Under the pieces are notes generated by a model that was given only the letters and a program-made list of their open reading frames with translations, searched no databases and had not been told where the DNA came from. This document shows positions 1-6,191 of a DNA stretch of 6,391 bases, piece after piece. The DNA comes from Bacillota bacterium (GTDB taxonomy: Bacteria; Bacillota; Sulfobacillia; Symbiobacteriales; Symbiobacteriaceae), in assembly GCA_028287415.1 (NCBI GenBank), contig JAQBPS010000042.1, positions 1-6,391 of the forward strand, written 5' to 3'. Each line of letters starts with the position of its first letter. The stretch's first letter is position 1. The position numbers were made by a program, and so were the translations under genes.

Positions 1-410
1 TGATGCAGAATGTGGCCCATCACCTTCGGGTCCATGGCCACCTCGCCCCGGGCCACCGCCCGGATGCTCCGCTTGAGGTCCATCGAGTGCACGTCCTTGA
101 CCACATACCCCTTGGCACCCGCCCGCACGGCGGAGAGCACCATCTCCGCGTCATCGAATGTGGTCAGCATCAGCACCGCCACCTTGGGCAGCTCCGCGTG
201 CAGCGTGCGGCAGACCTCAAGCCCGTCAATGCCGGGCAGCTTCAGGTCGAGCACCACCACATCGGGCACCAGTTCCCGGCAGCGGGCGAGCGCCGACTCC
301 CCGTCGGCCGCCTCCCCCACCACAATCAGGTCATCCTCCTGCGAGAGGAGCACCTTGATGCCCTCGCGCACCAATTCGTGGTCATCGACCACCAGTACTC
401 GAACGGACAT
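1..410 (-). CDS. NarL/DegU-family response regulator (3' end outside window)
   Basis: The product is a cytoplasmic phospho-acceptor transcription regulator, the partner of the histidine kinase just upstream. The visible 136 residues form a complete receiver domain. The acidic pair is D9-D10, followed by H11. The likely phosphorylated aspartate is D55, in a VVVLDLKLPGIDG context. The switch threonine is T83 (LMLTTFDD) and the conserved lysine is K105 (GAKGYVVKD). The spacing and the segment after K105 are typical of NarL/FixJ/DegU regulators, which end in a LuxR-type helix-turn-helix. That domain would lie beyond position 1 and is not seen. The ATG at 410-408 is preceded by AAGGAG at 425-420 with a 9-nt spacer, inside the last codons of the kinase gene. 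Only 6 nt separate the two genes, so co-transcription and translational coupling are likely. The target genes are unknown; the divergent formate dehydrogenase operon is the obvious candidate by position. Confidence 0.93.
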   Translation of the reverse strand, partial: MSVRVLVVDDHELVREGIKVLLSQEDDLIVVGEAADGESALARCRELVPDVVVLDLKLPGIDGLEVCRTLHAELPKVAVLMLTTFDDAEMVLSAVRAGAKGYVVKDVHSMDLKRSIRAVARGEVAMDPKVMGHILH

Positions 411-416
411 AGCGCC

Positions 417-1286
417 TCACTCCTTCCCAATTGGCAGCGTCGCCCTCACAATGAGGCCGCCCTCGTCGCCGGCCAGCAGCGCCAGGTTGCCGCCCAGCGC
501 CCCGACCCGCTCCTGCATGCCCGTCAGCCCGAAATGGCCCGGCACCCCGTGCTCCGCTCCCGGCGGCAATCCCACCCCGTTGTCCTGCACGACCAGCGTC
601 ACTGCCGAAGGCGCGTACCTTAATGTTACCATGACAGCCGAGCCCCGGCTGTGCTTGCGGGCGTTGTTGACCGCCTCCTGCGCCAGCTTGAACAGGGCCT
701 CCTCCACCGGCTGCGGCAGCGGCACCGGCATCCCCGCCACACTCAAGCTCCCTTCGATCCCATCGGCCTTCAATGAACGCACCACGCTCCGGATGCCGCC
801 GACCACACCGCCATGCACCATTTCCGGGGCCCGCAGCGCATAGATCGCCTCCCGGGTCTGTGCGGCCGCCTCCCCAGCGAGCTCCTTCAGCCGCTCCAGC
901 TCCGGCCGCAAGGGCGACTCCGCCGGCATGCGCGCCAGCACCCAGTCCAGCTTGAGCACGACCAGGAAATTGGTCTGGGCCGCCCGGTCATGCAGATCCT
1001 GAGCAATCCGGCTGCGCTCGCCCAGCACCGCCTGCCGCTCCCGGCTGCTGTCCAGCTCTTGATCCAGCTCGGTCAGACGCAACAGCAACTCACGGTGGCG
1101 GTCGGCCAGGCGGCTGCGCAGCCGGACCTCCGCAAGCAATCGGCCCGCAACCGCATCAAACGCGCCGACGACCTCAGCCGGCACACGCTGGCGGACCGCG
1201 GCGGCCGCGTCCACGAACTCGGCCTCTGAACTGCCGGTTGGCAGAGCGGCCAATGCGGCCGTCAGGGACCCCAACTCCGTTACCAC
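417..1286 (-). CDS. Soluble HisKA_3-type sensor histidine kinase
   Basis: This is a 289-residue histidine kinase of the NarX/DegS/LiaS class, which phosphorylates itself and then the downstream regulator. Residues 1-50 resemble no sensor domain I know. Residues about 50-95 are rich in Leu, Arg and Glu and look like a coiled coil. The dimerisation/phosphoacceptor motif ERSRIAQDLHD places the phosphorylated histidine at H99. The ATPase domain shows an N box (QEAVNNARKHS, residues 203-213), a G1 box (DNGVGLP, 235-241) and a G2 box (GHFGLTGMQERV, 250-261). There is no membrane segment and no signal peptide, so it should be cytoplasmic, and there is no cysteine. The GTG start at 1286-1284 is chosen because GGGAGG lies 6 nt upstream (1298-1293). 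The frame stays open to 1520, but that would cross the candidate promoter and overlap fdhD. The stimulus is unknown. An ATG further upstream is possible but unlikely. Confidence 0.9.
   Translation of the reverse strand: MVTELGSLTAALAALPTGSSEAEFVDAAAAVRQRVPAEVVGAFDAVAGRLLAEVRLRSRLADRHRELLLRLTELDQELDSSRERQAVLGERSRIAQDLHDRAAQTNFLVVLKLDWVLARMPAESPLRPELERLKELAGEAAAQTREAIYALRAPEMVHGGVVGGIRSVVRSLKADGIEGSLSVAGMPVPLPQPVEEALFKLAQEAVNNARKHSRGSAVMVTLRYAPSAVTLVVQDNGVGLPPGAEHGVPGHFGLTGMQERVGALGGNLALLAGDEGGLIVRATLPIGKE
420..425 (-). promoter_or_regulatory. Ribosome binding site of the response regulator
   Basis: AAGGAG on the minus strand lies within the last codons of the kinase gene, directly before its TGA, and 9 nt before the regulator ATG. 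Ribosomes finishing the kinase would reach this site, so the two proteins are probably translationally coupled. Confidence 0.75.
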
Positions 1287-1292
1287 CGCGCG

Positions 1293-1298
1293 CCTCCC
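1293..1298 (-). promoter_or_regulatory. Ribosome binding site fixing the kinase start
   Basis: Read on the minus strand, GGGAGG ends 6 nt before GTG 1286-1284. No comparable Shine-Dalgarno sequence precedes the other in-frame start candidates upstream, including a GTG 15 codons earlier. This supports the short 289-residue kinase. Confidence 0.65.
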
Positions 1299-1353
1299 CC
1301 CTCCGAATGACTCCAGTTTCACCGAACAGACACGAACACAAGATGAACACCCA

Positions 1354-1366
1354 GCCGAAAGTCGGC
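1354..1366 (-). other. Small hairpin in the kinase leader
   Basis: GCCGA-AAG-TCGGC has 5-base perfect arms with a 3-base loop. It would form in the untranslated leader of the kinase mRNA. No T-run follows on either strand, so it is not an intrinsic terminator. Its significance is doubtful. Confidence 0.2.
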
Positions 1367-1377
1367 CAAAGACCCGC

Positions 1378-1388
1378 CGAGCGGCTCG
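1378..1388. repeat. Short palindrome CGAGC-G-GCTCG
   Basis: An 11-base perfect palindrome about 20 nt from the candidate -10 boxes, inside the kinase leader. A site this short arises easily by chance in GC-rich DNA. It could be an operator half-site pair, but nothing else supports that. Confidence 0.2.
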
Positions 1389-1407
1389 ATGCCGGTCATG
1401 GTTTAGG

Positions 1408-1435
1408 AGTATAACATAGACAACGTGATCCGCAA
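1408..1435 (-). promoter_or_regulatory. Candidate sigma-A/sigma-70 promoter for the kinase-regulator operon
   Basis: On the minus strand TTGCGG (1435-1430) is followed after 16 nt by TATACT (1413-1408). The -10 box matches TATAAT at four of six positions, with the key TA at the start and the final T. The -35 keeps TTG. It lies in the most AT-rich patch of the intergenic region. Transcription would begin near 1400 and leave an untranslated leader of roughly 115 nt before GTG 1286. Judged by eye only. Confidence 0.4.
1410..1415 (+). promoter_or_regulatory. Possible -10 element for the fdhD operon
   Basis: TATAAC on the plus strand shares its TATA core with the -10 box read on the minus strand. 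There is no convincing -35 box 16-18 nt upstream (the sequence there is around TCGATG), so if used it probably needs an activator. The fdhD leader would be about 70 nt. This is a weak call. Confidence 0.22.
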
Positions 1436-1447
1436 CACGCCTGTTGC
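1432..1447. promoter_or_regulatory. Perfect inverted repeat, candidate operator
   Basis: GCAACA-CGCC-TGTTGC has two perfect 6-base arms around a 4-base centre. It overlaps the candidate -35 box of the kinase promoter (1430-1435) and lies upstream of fdhD. A bound dimer could therefore block leftward transcription and, from a site about 45-60 nt before the fdhD start, influence the rightward operon. As RNA it would be only a small hairpin without a U-run, so it is not a good terminator. I do not recognise it as an FNR, Rex or NarL site. Confidence 0.35.
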
Positions 1448-1478
1448 AAATCTCTGTCCGCGATAGCGTTCTCATCTC

Positions 1479-1484
1479 AGGAGG
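1479..1484 (+). promoter_or_regulatory. Ribosome binding site that decides the fdhD start
   Basis: AGGAGG is followed by an in-frame ATG at 1487 after only 2 nt and by an in-frame TTG at 1493 after 8 nt. fdnG and fdnI show the same 8-nt spacing from AGGAGG to their starts. TTG 1493 is therefore preferred. Confidence 0.6.
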
Positions 1485-1492
1485 GGATGCTG

Positions 1493-2191
1493 TTGACCAC
1501 GCTACAGTCGGCACAAGCACCCGTGGAACGCCCGACCACGGTCTACCTCAATGACCGTGAGTGGCTCACGGTGCAGACGACGCCGGCCGACCTGGACGAC
1601 TGGGCGGCCGGTTACCTGTTTGGCGAGGGCATCATCGACCGACTAACTGATCTTAGCCGGCTGGTGGTGGAGTCGGACCGGGGCCTCGTCTGGGCCGATC
1701 TGGCACCCGGACGGGAACTTGATGTGGACTCCCGCCCGCCGCTTCACTTCGGCCCCGTTGTGGCCCGGCTCCGTGTCCCGGAAGAGCATCTGCTCCGCTG
1801 GATGAAAGAGATGCTGGCTGCTGCCCCCCTCTACCAGGAGACGGGGGGCATTCATGTGGCCATGGGCGTGCGTGCGGATACGGGCGAACGGTTCGTACGG
1901 GAGGACATCGGACGGCATAACGCCGTCGATAAAGTCCTCGGCGCCGCGCTCAAGGCGGACTGGCCCCCCGGCCAGGTCGTCGTGCTCACCTCGGGACGCA
2001 TCTCCTACGAGATGTGCACCCGGCTCGCCCGGTTTGGTGCCGGGTTGGGTGTTTCCCGAACCGCTGCGACTGACCAGGCGTTCCGCCTGGCCACCGAGGT
2101 TGGCATTGACCTTGTGGGCTACGCCCGCACCCCGGCCAGCCTCACCGTGTACACTCAGGGATCCCAAATTCTGAGGAGGGTTACGGCATGA
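1493..2191 (+). CDS. fdhD: FdhD, formate dehydrogenase accessory sulfurtransferase (lacks the usual CxxC)
   Basis: FdhD proteins relay sulfur from a cysteine desulfurase (IscS in E. coli) to the bis-MGD cofactor of formate dehydrogenase, in the cytoplasm, before the enzyme is exported. The product has 232 residues from TTG 1493, or 234 from ATG 1487. It is somewhat shorter than E. coli FdhD (about 277), mostly at the N-terminus. Family blocks seen: AAGYLFGEGII (38-48), TGGIH (117-121), REDIGRHNAVDKVLG (136-150), TSGRISYEM (166-174) and a C-terminal LVGYAR...VYT segment. The oddity is the region that normally holds the CGxC-type sulfur-transfer loop, about residues 78-92. Here it reads SRPPLHFGPV with no cysteine. 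The only cysteine in the protein is C175, after the YEM motif. The gene overlaps fdnG by 4 nt (ATGA), so the maturation factor and its client are translationally coupled. The family call is secure; sulfurtransferase activity is less so. Confidence 0.93.
   Translation: MTTLQSAQAPVERPTTVYLNDREWLTVQTTPADLDDWAAGYLFGEGIIDRLTDLSRLVVESDRGLVWADLAPGRELDVDSRPPLHFGPVVARLRVPEEHLLRWMKEMLAAAPLYQETGGIHVAMGVRADTGERFVREDIGRHNAVDKVLGAALKADWPPGQVVVLTSGRISYEMCTRLARFGAGLGVSRTAATDQAFRLATEVGIDLVGYARTPASLTVYTQGSQILRRVTA
2174..2179 (+). promoter_or_regulatory. Ribosome binding site of fdnG
   Basis: AGGAGG within the final codons of fdhD, 8 nt before ATG 2188. It is a strong site placed for coupling to fdhD translation. 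Confidence 0.8.
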
Positions 2192-5100
2192 ACGTGAACC
2201 GCCGTGATTTTCTGAAGCTGTCGGGCGTGTCCGCTGCCGGCGCCGCCGTGCTGCTCTTCGCTGAAGAGACGCACGCACTGACGAGCGACCTCAAGCAGCT
2301 CCGGATCGCCAAAGCTAAAGAAGTTCCAAGCGTCTGTCCCCACTGCTCCGTCGGCTGCGGTTTGATCGCCTACGTTAAGGATGGCAACCTGCTCCAGCTG
2401 GAAGGCAACCCCGACAGCCCGATCAGCGAGGGCTCGCTGTGCCCGAAGGGCGCATCGGCCATGCAGTTCGCCTATGAGGGCATTGGCAAGCCCAATCCCC
2501 TGCGCGAGCTGAAGGCGAAGCACCGCAAGCCCGGCGCCGACCACTGGGACGTGGTGGAGCTCGACTGGGCGCTTGACCGCATCGCAGAGAAGATCAAGGA
2601 GACCCGTGACAAGGATTTCATTGAAACGGTGAACGGTGTGACCGTCAACCGGACCGAAGGGCTGGCCCACATGGGCTCCGCCTGCGTCGACAACGAAGAA
2701 GCCTACCTGATGGTCAAACTGATGCGCAGCCTTGGCGTGGTCTACCTCGAGCACCACGCCCGTATATGACACTCCTCCACTGTGCCCGGTCTGGGCACTG
2801 GATTTGGCCGGGGTGCGATGACCACCTCGTTCTGGGATATCCCGAACGCTGACGTAATCGTTTTCATGGGCTCCAACGCTGCTGAGAACCACCCGATCGG
2901 TTTCAAGTGGTTCATGCGTGCGAAGCAGAAGGGCGCCAAGCTGATCGTCGTCGACCCGCGGTTCACCCGCACCGCCTCCAAGGCGGACTGGTGGATCCCG
3001 TTCCGCTCCGGCACGGACATTTCCGTCCTGGGCGGCCTGATCAACTACGCGATCTCTCATAATAAGATTCACCGCGACTACGTAATCCACAACACCAACG
3101 CACCGCTGCTGGTCAACCCGAACTTCAAGTTTGATGAGGGCCTGTTCAGCGGCTGGGATCCGAACACCAAAACCTACAACCAGTCCACCTGGTCCTTCCA
3201 GAGCGGCCCGGACGGCCAGCCGCTGAAGGACGACACGCTGCAGGACCCGAACAGCGTCTACCAGCAGATCAAGAAAATCTACAGCCTCTACACCCCGGAG
3301 ATGGTCTCCGAGATCTCAGGGATCACGGTGGCAGACTTCAACAAGTTCGCTGAGATGGTCTGCAACACCGGCGAGGCCGGCAAGGTGGCCCTGTTCGCTT
3401 ATGCCATGGGCTGGACCCAGAGCACCCACGGCGTTCAGAACATCCGTTGCGCCACCCTCCTTCAGATGCTCCTGGGTAACATCGGCGTTCCGGGCGGCGG
3501 CATTGCGGCCCTGCGCGGCCACGCCAATGTGCAGGGTGCGACCGACCTTGCGGTTGTCTATGGCGACCTGCCGGGCTACATCGGTCAGCCGACCCAGGCG
3601 CACAAGACGCTCAAGGAGTTCAACGACAAGACGACCCCGACGAGCGGCTACTGGGTGAACAAGCCGAAGTACGTCGCCAGCCTGCTCAAGGCCTGGTGGG
3701 GCGACCACGCCACCAAGGAGAACGACTTCGCATACAGCTACCTGCCCAAGATGGGCAACGTACCCTACTCCCACTATGACATCTTCCAGTCGGCGCTGGA
3801 CGGGACGATCCACGGCCTGATGCTGTTCGGTCAGAATCCGGCAGTCGGTTCGGCCAACGCCAGCAAGGTGCAGGCCGCCATGGCCAAGCTGGACTGGATG
3901 CTCTTCGCCGACATGTTCATGAACGAATCCGGCGAGTTCTGGAAGCTGGACGGTGTCAACCCGGCGGAGATCAAGACCGAAGTCTTCATGCTGCCCGCCT
4001 GCGGCCCGCTGGAAAAGGCCGGCTCCTTCACGAACAGCACCCGCCTGATTCAGTGGAAGCACCAGGCGATCGCACCGCTGGGCGAGTCCCGCAGTGACGG
4101 CTGGATCGTCAACGAGTTGGGCAAGCGGCTGCAGAAGCTGTACGCCAACTCGACCGCCAAGAAGGATGAGGGCATCAAGTACCTGACGTGGAGCTACGAC
4201 GTGCCCGGCAAGCCGGACGAGTACGACCACGAAAAGGTCCTGAAGGAAATGAACGGCTACGACGTCAAGACCGGCAAGCAGCTCGCCAACTTCGGCCTGC
4301 TGAAGGATGACGGCTCCACCGCCGCTGGCATCTGGATCTACACCGGCGTCTTCACCGAGGAGGGCAACAAGGCCGACAGCCGCAGGCGCGACGCACCGAA
4401 CCGCCGTGAGGGCTGGGCCGAAGCGAAGGCCGACGGCTCTGCCAAGTACCTGCACCTCGACTATGCCTTTGCCTGGCCCGCGAACCGCCGGGTGCTTTAC
4501 AACCGGGCGTCGTCTGACCCCGCCGGCAAGAGCTGGGGCAAGGTGCCCCTCGTCTGGTGGGACGCTGCCGCTGGCAAGTGGACCGGCGTTGACGTGCCGG
4601 ACATGCTTCCCGTGGCGCCTGACAAGGTACACGAGGCCACCGGCGTCCCCGGCAGCTCGGCGTTCATCATGAAGCCGTGGGGCATGGGCGGCATCTGGGG
4701 TCCCCTGGCTGACGGCCCGGTTCCGGTTCACTACGAGCCGATCGAGTCGCCGGTCAAGAATGCCCTGTACAAGCAGATGACCAACCCGGCCGCCCGCAGG
4801 TTCAACAGCGAGTTCGACAAGCTGGGCACACCCGATCAGTTCCCGTACGTGGTGACCACGTACCGACTGACCGAGCACCAGACCTCCGGCGCCATGACTC
4901 GCACGATCCCGTTCCTGGCGGAGGCGTTCGCCCGCCCGTTCGTCGAGATCTCCCGCGAGCTGGCTCAGGAGAAGGGCATCAAGAACGGCGAGTGGGTGCA
5001 GGTCGAGTCGGCCCGTGGCAAGGTCAAGGTACAGGCGATGGTGACCAACCGGCTGCGGCCCTACAAGATCGCCGGCAAGCTGGTCCACCAGATCGGCCTG

Positions 5101-5250
5101 CCGATCCACTGGGCGCCGAAGAGCGGCTTGGTGCAGGGCGACATTGTGAACTCGCTTTCGCCCGAAGTGCTCGATCCGACCGCACACATCCAGGAGTCGA
5201 AGGCATTCCTGGGCAACATCAGCAAGACAACGCCGCGGGGGGTAAATTAG
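2188..5250 (+). CDS. fdnG: Formate dehydrogenase-N/O alpha subunit, selenocysteine-containing
   Basis: This is the catalytic subunit, which oxidises formate to CO2 at a bis-MGD Mo or W centre. It has 1020 residues with UGA at codon 194 read as Sec; E. coli FdnG has 1015 with Sec196. A Tat signal (RRDFLK, residues 5-10, then a hydrophobic stretch and a THA site near 28-30) sends the folded protein across the membrane. The [4Fe-4S] cysteines are C50, C53, C57 and C85, with conserved K87. The active site is Sec194-His195 in ARI-U-HSSTVPGLG, and the catalytic Arg is R443 in ALRGHANVQG. The MopB core is followed by a C-terminal molybdopterin-dinucleotide-binding domain from about 890 to the end (YRLTEHQTSGAMTR and onward). 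The frame is open on both sides of the UGA, and the sequence reads as family-like straight through, so this is recoding and not a broken gene. ATG 2188 has AGGAGG 8 nt upstream. It lies second in the operon after fdhD and 2 nt before fdnH. Confidence 0.95.
2767..2769 (+). other. In-frame UGA decoded as selenocysteine (Sec194)
   Basis: TGA lies exactly where formate dehydrogenases carry Sec or Cys, followed by the conserved catalytic His. The 193 codons before it and the 826 after it belong to one protein in one frame. The selenium ligates Mo/W in the oxidised enzyme (known for FdhF and FdnG). Confidence 0.95.
2770..2802 (+). promoter_or_regulatory. Bacterial SECIS element
   Basis: The element is an mRNA hairpin for SelB binding, inside the coding region. 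The upper stem GTGCCC (2782-2787) pairs perfectly with GGGCAC (2793-2798) around the loop GGTCT (2788-2792). The E. coli fdhF SECIS has the same GGUCU, and 18 nt separate the UGA from the loop in both. A possible short lower stem is TCC 2776-2778 with GGA 2800-2802, leaving ACU/U unpaired between them. The upper stem is continuous: the bulged U found at this height in the E. coli element is absent. T2781, just below the stem, may take its place. Confidence 0.85.
5237..5242 (+). promoter_or_regulatory. Ribosome binding site of fdnH
   Basis: A run of six G in the last codons of fdnG can pair with the anti-Shine-Dalgarno sequence (one G-U pair), 10 nt before ATG 5253. It is weaker than the AGGAGG sites of the neighbouring genes. 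Confidence 0.55.
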
Positions 5251-5252
5251 TC

Positions 5253-6179
5253 ATGGGACGTGTCGGTACTTGGGACTCGTGGAGGCCCGACCCCGCCAAT
5301 AAGCAGCAGCAGGTCGCCATGCTCGTCGACACCTCAGAGTGTATCGGCTGTAAGGCCTGCGAGGTCGCCTGCAAGCAGTGGAACCAGAACGAGGCCCGCA
5401 TCAACCAGGAACCGGGCACCTACCAGAGCCACCCGGAGCTGGACGCCCAGACCTGGACCGTCATCAAGTTCATCGAGCGCGAGGACGCCAACGGCGCCCC
5501 GCAGTGGCTCATGCAGAAGCATAACTGCATGCACTGCACCGAGGCCGGCTGCGTCACCGCCTGCCCGACTGATGCCCTTCACTACAACGACTATGGCCTG
5601 GTCACGCTGGACAAGCAGTCCTGCATCGGCTGCGGCTACTGTGAGCCCGCCTGCCCGTTTGACGCCGTCCACGTCGACAAGACGCCCTTCAACCAAAAGG
5701 CGCAGAAGGCCGGCAAGTGCACGATGTGCTTCGACCGCATCTCCAGCGCCATGCAGCCTGCCTGCGTGAAGACCTGCCCGACCGACTGCATCAAGTACGG
5801 CGACCGCGCCCAGCTGATCGCGTGGGCCCACGAGCGGGTCGACCAGCTGCACGAGATGGGCTATGCGAACGCCAACGTCTACGGCGAGCACGAGGTCGGT
5901 GGCCTGCACGAGCTGTATGTCCTGCTCGAGAGCCCCGAGGTTTACGGCCTGCCGGTCGCTCCGCAGCTGTCCAAGCGGCTCAAGCTGTGGAAGTACGGCG
6001 TCCAGCCCGTTGGCAAGGCGATCCTGGGCGCGACCCTGTTCGGCCTGATCGTCAACTTCGTCGTCGCCCGCAAGGCCTTCAAGGGCCACGACGGCGACCA
6101 TGACCACGACGACGGTGGCGCCCCTGTTCCGCCCGAGGGCGCCGCGGCCGAGGCTGATCACGCCAGCATGCACGACTAG
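5253..6179 (+). CDS. fdnH: Formate dehydrogenase-N/O beta subunit, 4x[4Fe-4S], membrane-anchored
   Basis: This is the electron-transfer subunit between FdnG and the cytochrome b subunit; 308 residues (E. coli FdnH 294). Sixteen cysteines form four [4Fe-4S] groups in the family pattern: C30/33/36/40, C92/95/100/104, C124/127/130/134 and C156/159/171/175, with clusters shared crosswise between groups in known structures. It opens with the AMLVDTSECIGCKACEVACKQWN block. A single membrane helix lies at about 250-271 (QPVGKAILGATLFGLIVNFVV). The C-terminal tail is rich in His, Asp and Glu (HDGDHDHDD at 279-287, then H303 and H307). By the FdnH topology this tail would face the cytoplasm. There is no signal peptide, so export is expected by hitch-hiking on the Tat signal of FdnG. 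ATG 5253 is 2 nt after the fdnG stop. The frame stays open upstream to 4992, but that part overlaps fdnG and is not family-like. Confidence 0.95.
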   Translation: MGRVGTWDSWRPDPANKQQQVAMLVDTSECIGCKACEVACKQWNQNEARINQEPGTYQSHPELDAQTWTVIKFIEREDANGAPQWLMQKHNCMHCTEAGCVTACPTDALHYNDYGLVTLDKQSCIGCGYCEPACPFDAVHVDKTPFNQKAQKAGKCTMCFDRISSAMQPACVKTCPTDCIKYGDRAQLIAWAHERVDQLHEMGYANANVYGEHEVGGLHELYVLLESPEVYGLPVAPQLSKRLKLWKYGVQPVGKAILGATLFGLIVNFVVARKAFKGHDGDHDHDDGGAPVPPEGAAAEADHASMHD

Positions 6180-6183
6180 GAGG
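6178..6183 (+). promoter_or_regulatory. Ribosome binding site that decides the fdnI start
   Basis: AGGAGG, extended to TAGGAGGTGA, overlaps the fdnH stop codon. The in-frame ATG 6186 is only 2 nt away, whereas GTG 6192 is 8 nt away, the same spacing as in fdnG. GTG is preferred. Confidence 0.65.
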
Positions 6184-6191
6184 TGATGACG

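Noticed and set aside
3..843. Plus-strand open frames across the two-component genes
   Set aside because: They are shadows of the minus-strand regulator and kinase, whose catalytic motifs are intact.
1287..1492. FNR-like (TTGAT-N4-ATCAA), sigma-54 (-24 GG/-12 GC) or NarL heptamer pairs upstream of the fdh operon
   Set aside because: No good FNR or sigma-54 match was found by eye. One NarL-like heptamer (TACTCCT, minus strand, 1411-1405) occurs singly inside the candidate -10 region, which is too little to call.
1287..1520. A longer kinase N-terminus with a C-x2-C-x3-C cluster (CSSCVRVC) that might bind an iron-sulfur cluster as in NreB
   Set aside because: It lacks a Shine-Dalgarno sequence, would run through the candidate promoter and overlap fdhD, and shows no PAS-like sequence. 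The GTG at 1286 has a good ribosome binding site.
2188..2769. A truncated 193-residue formate dehydrogenase fragment or pseudogene
   Set aside because: The stop is the Sec codon. The frame resumes immediately with the conserved His and a SECIS hairpin follows.
3316..5187. A 623-codon open frame antisense to fdnG
   Set aside because: Long antisense frames are expected opposite GC-rich coding sequence. The translation is low-complexity Val/Leu/Arg/Gly and resembles no family, while the plus strand is clearly fdnG.
4992..5252. An 87-codon upstream extension of fdnH
   Set aside because: It overlaps the C-terminal domain of fdnG in another frame. Similarity to FdnH begins only after ATG 5253.
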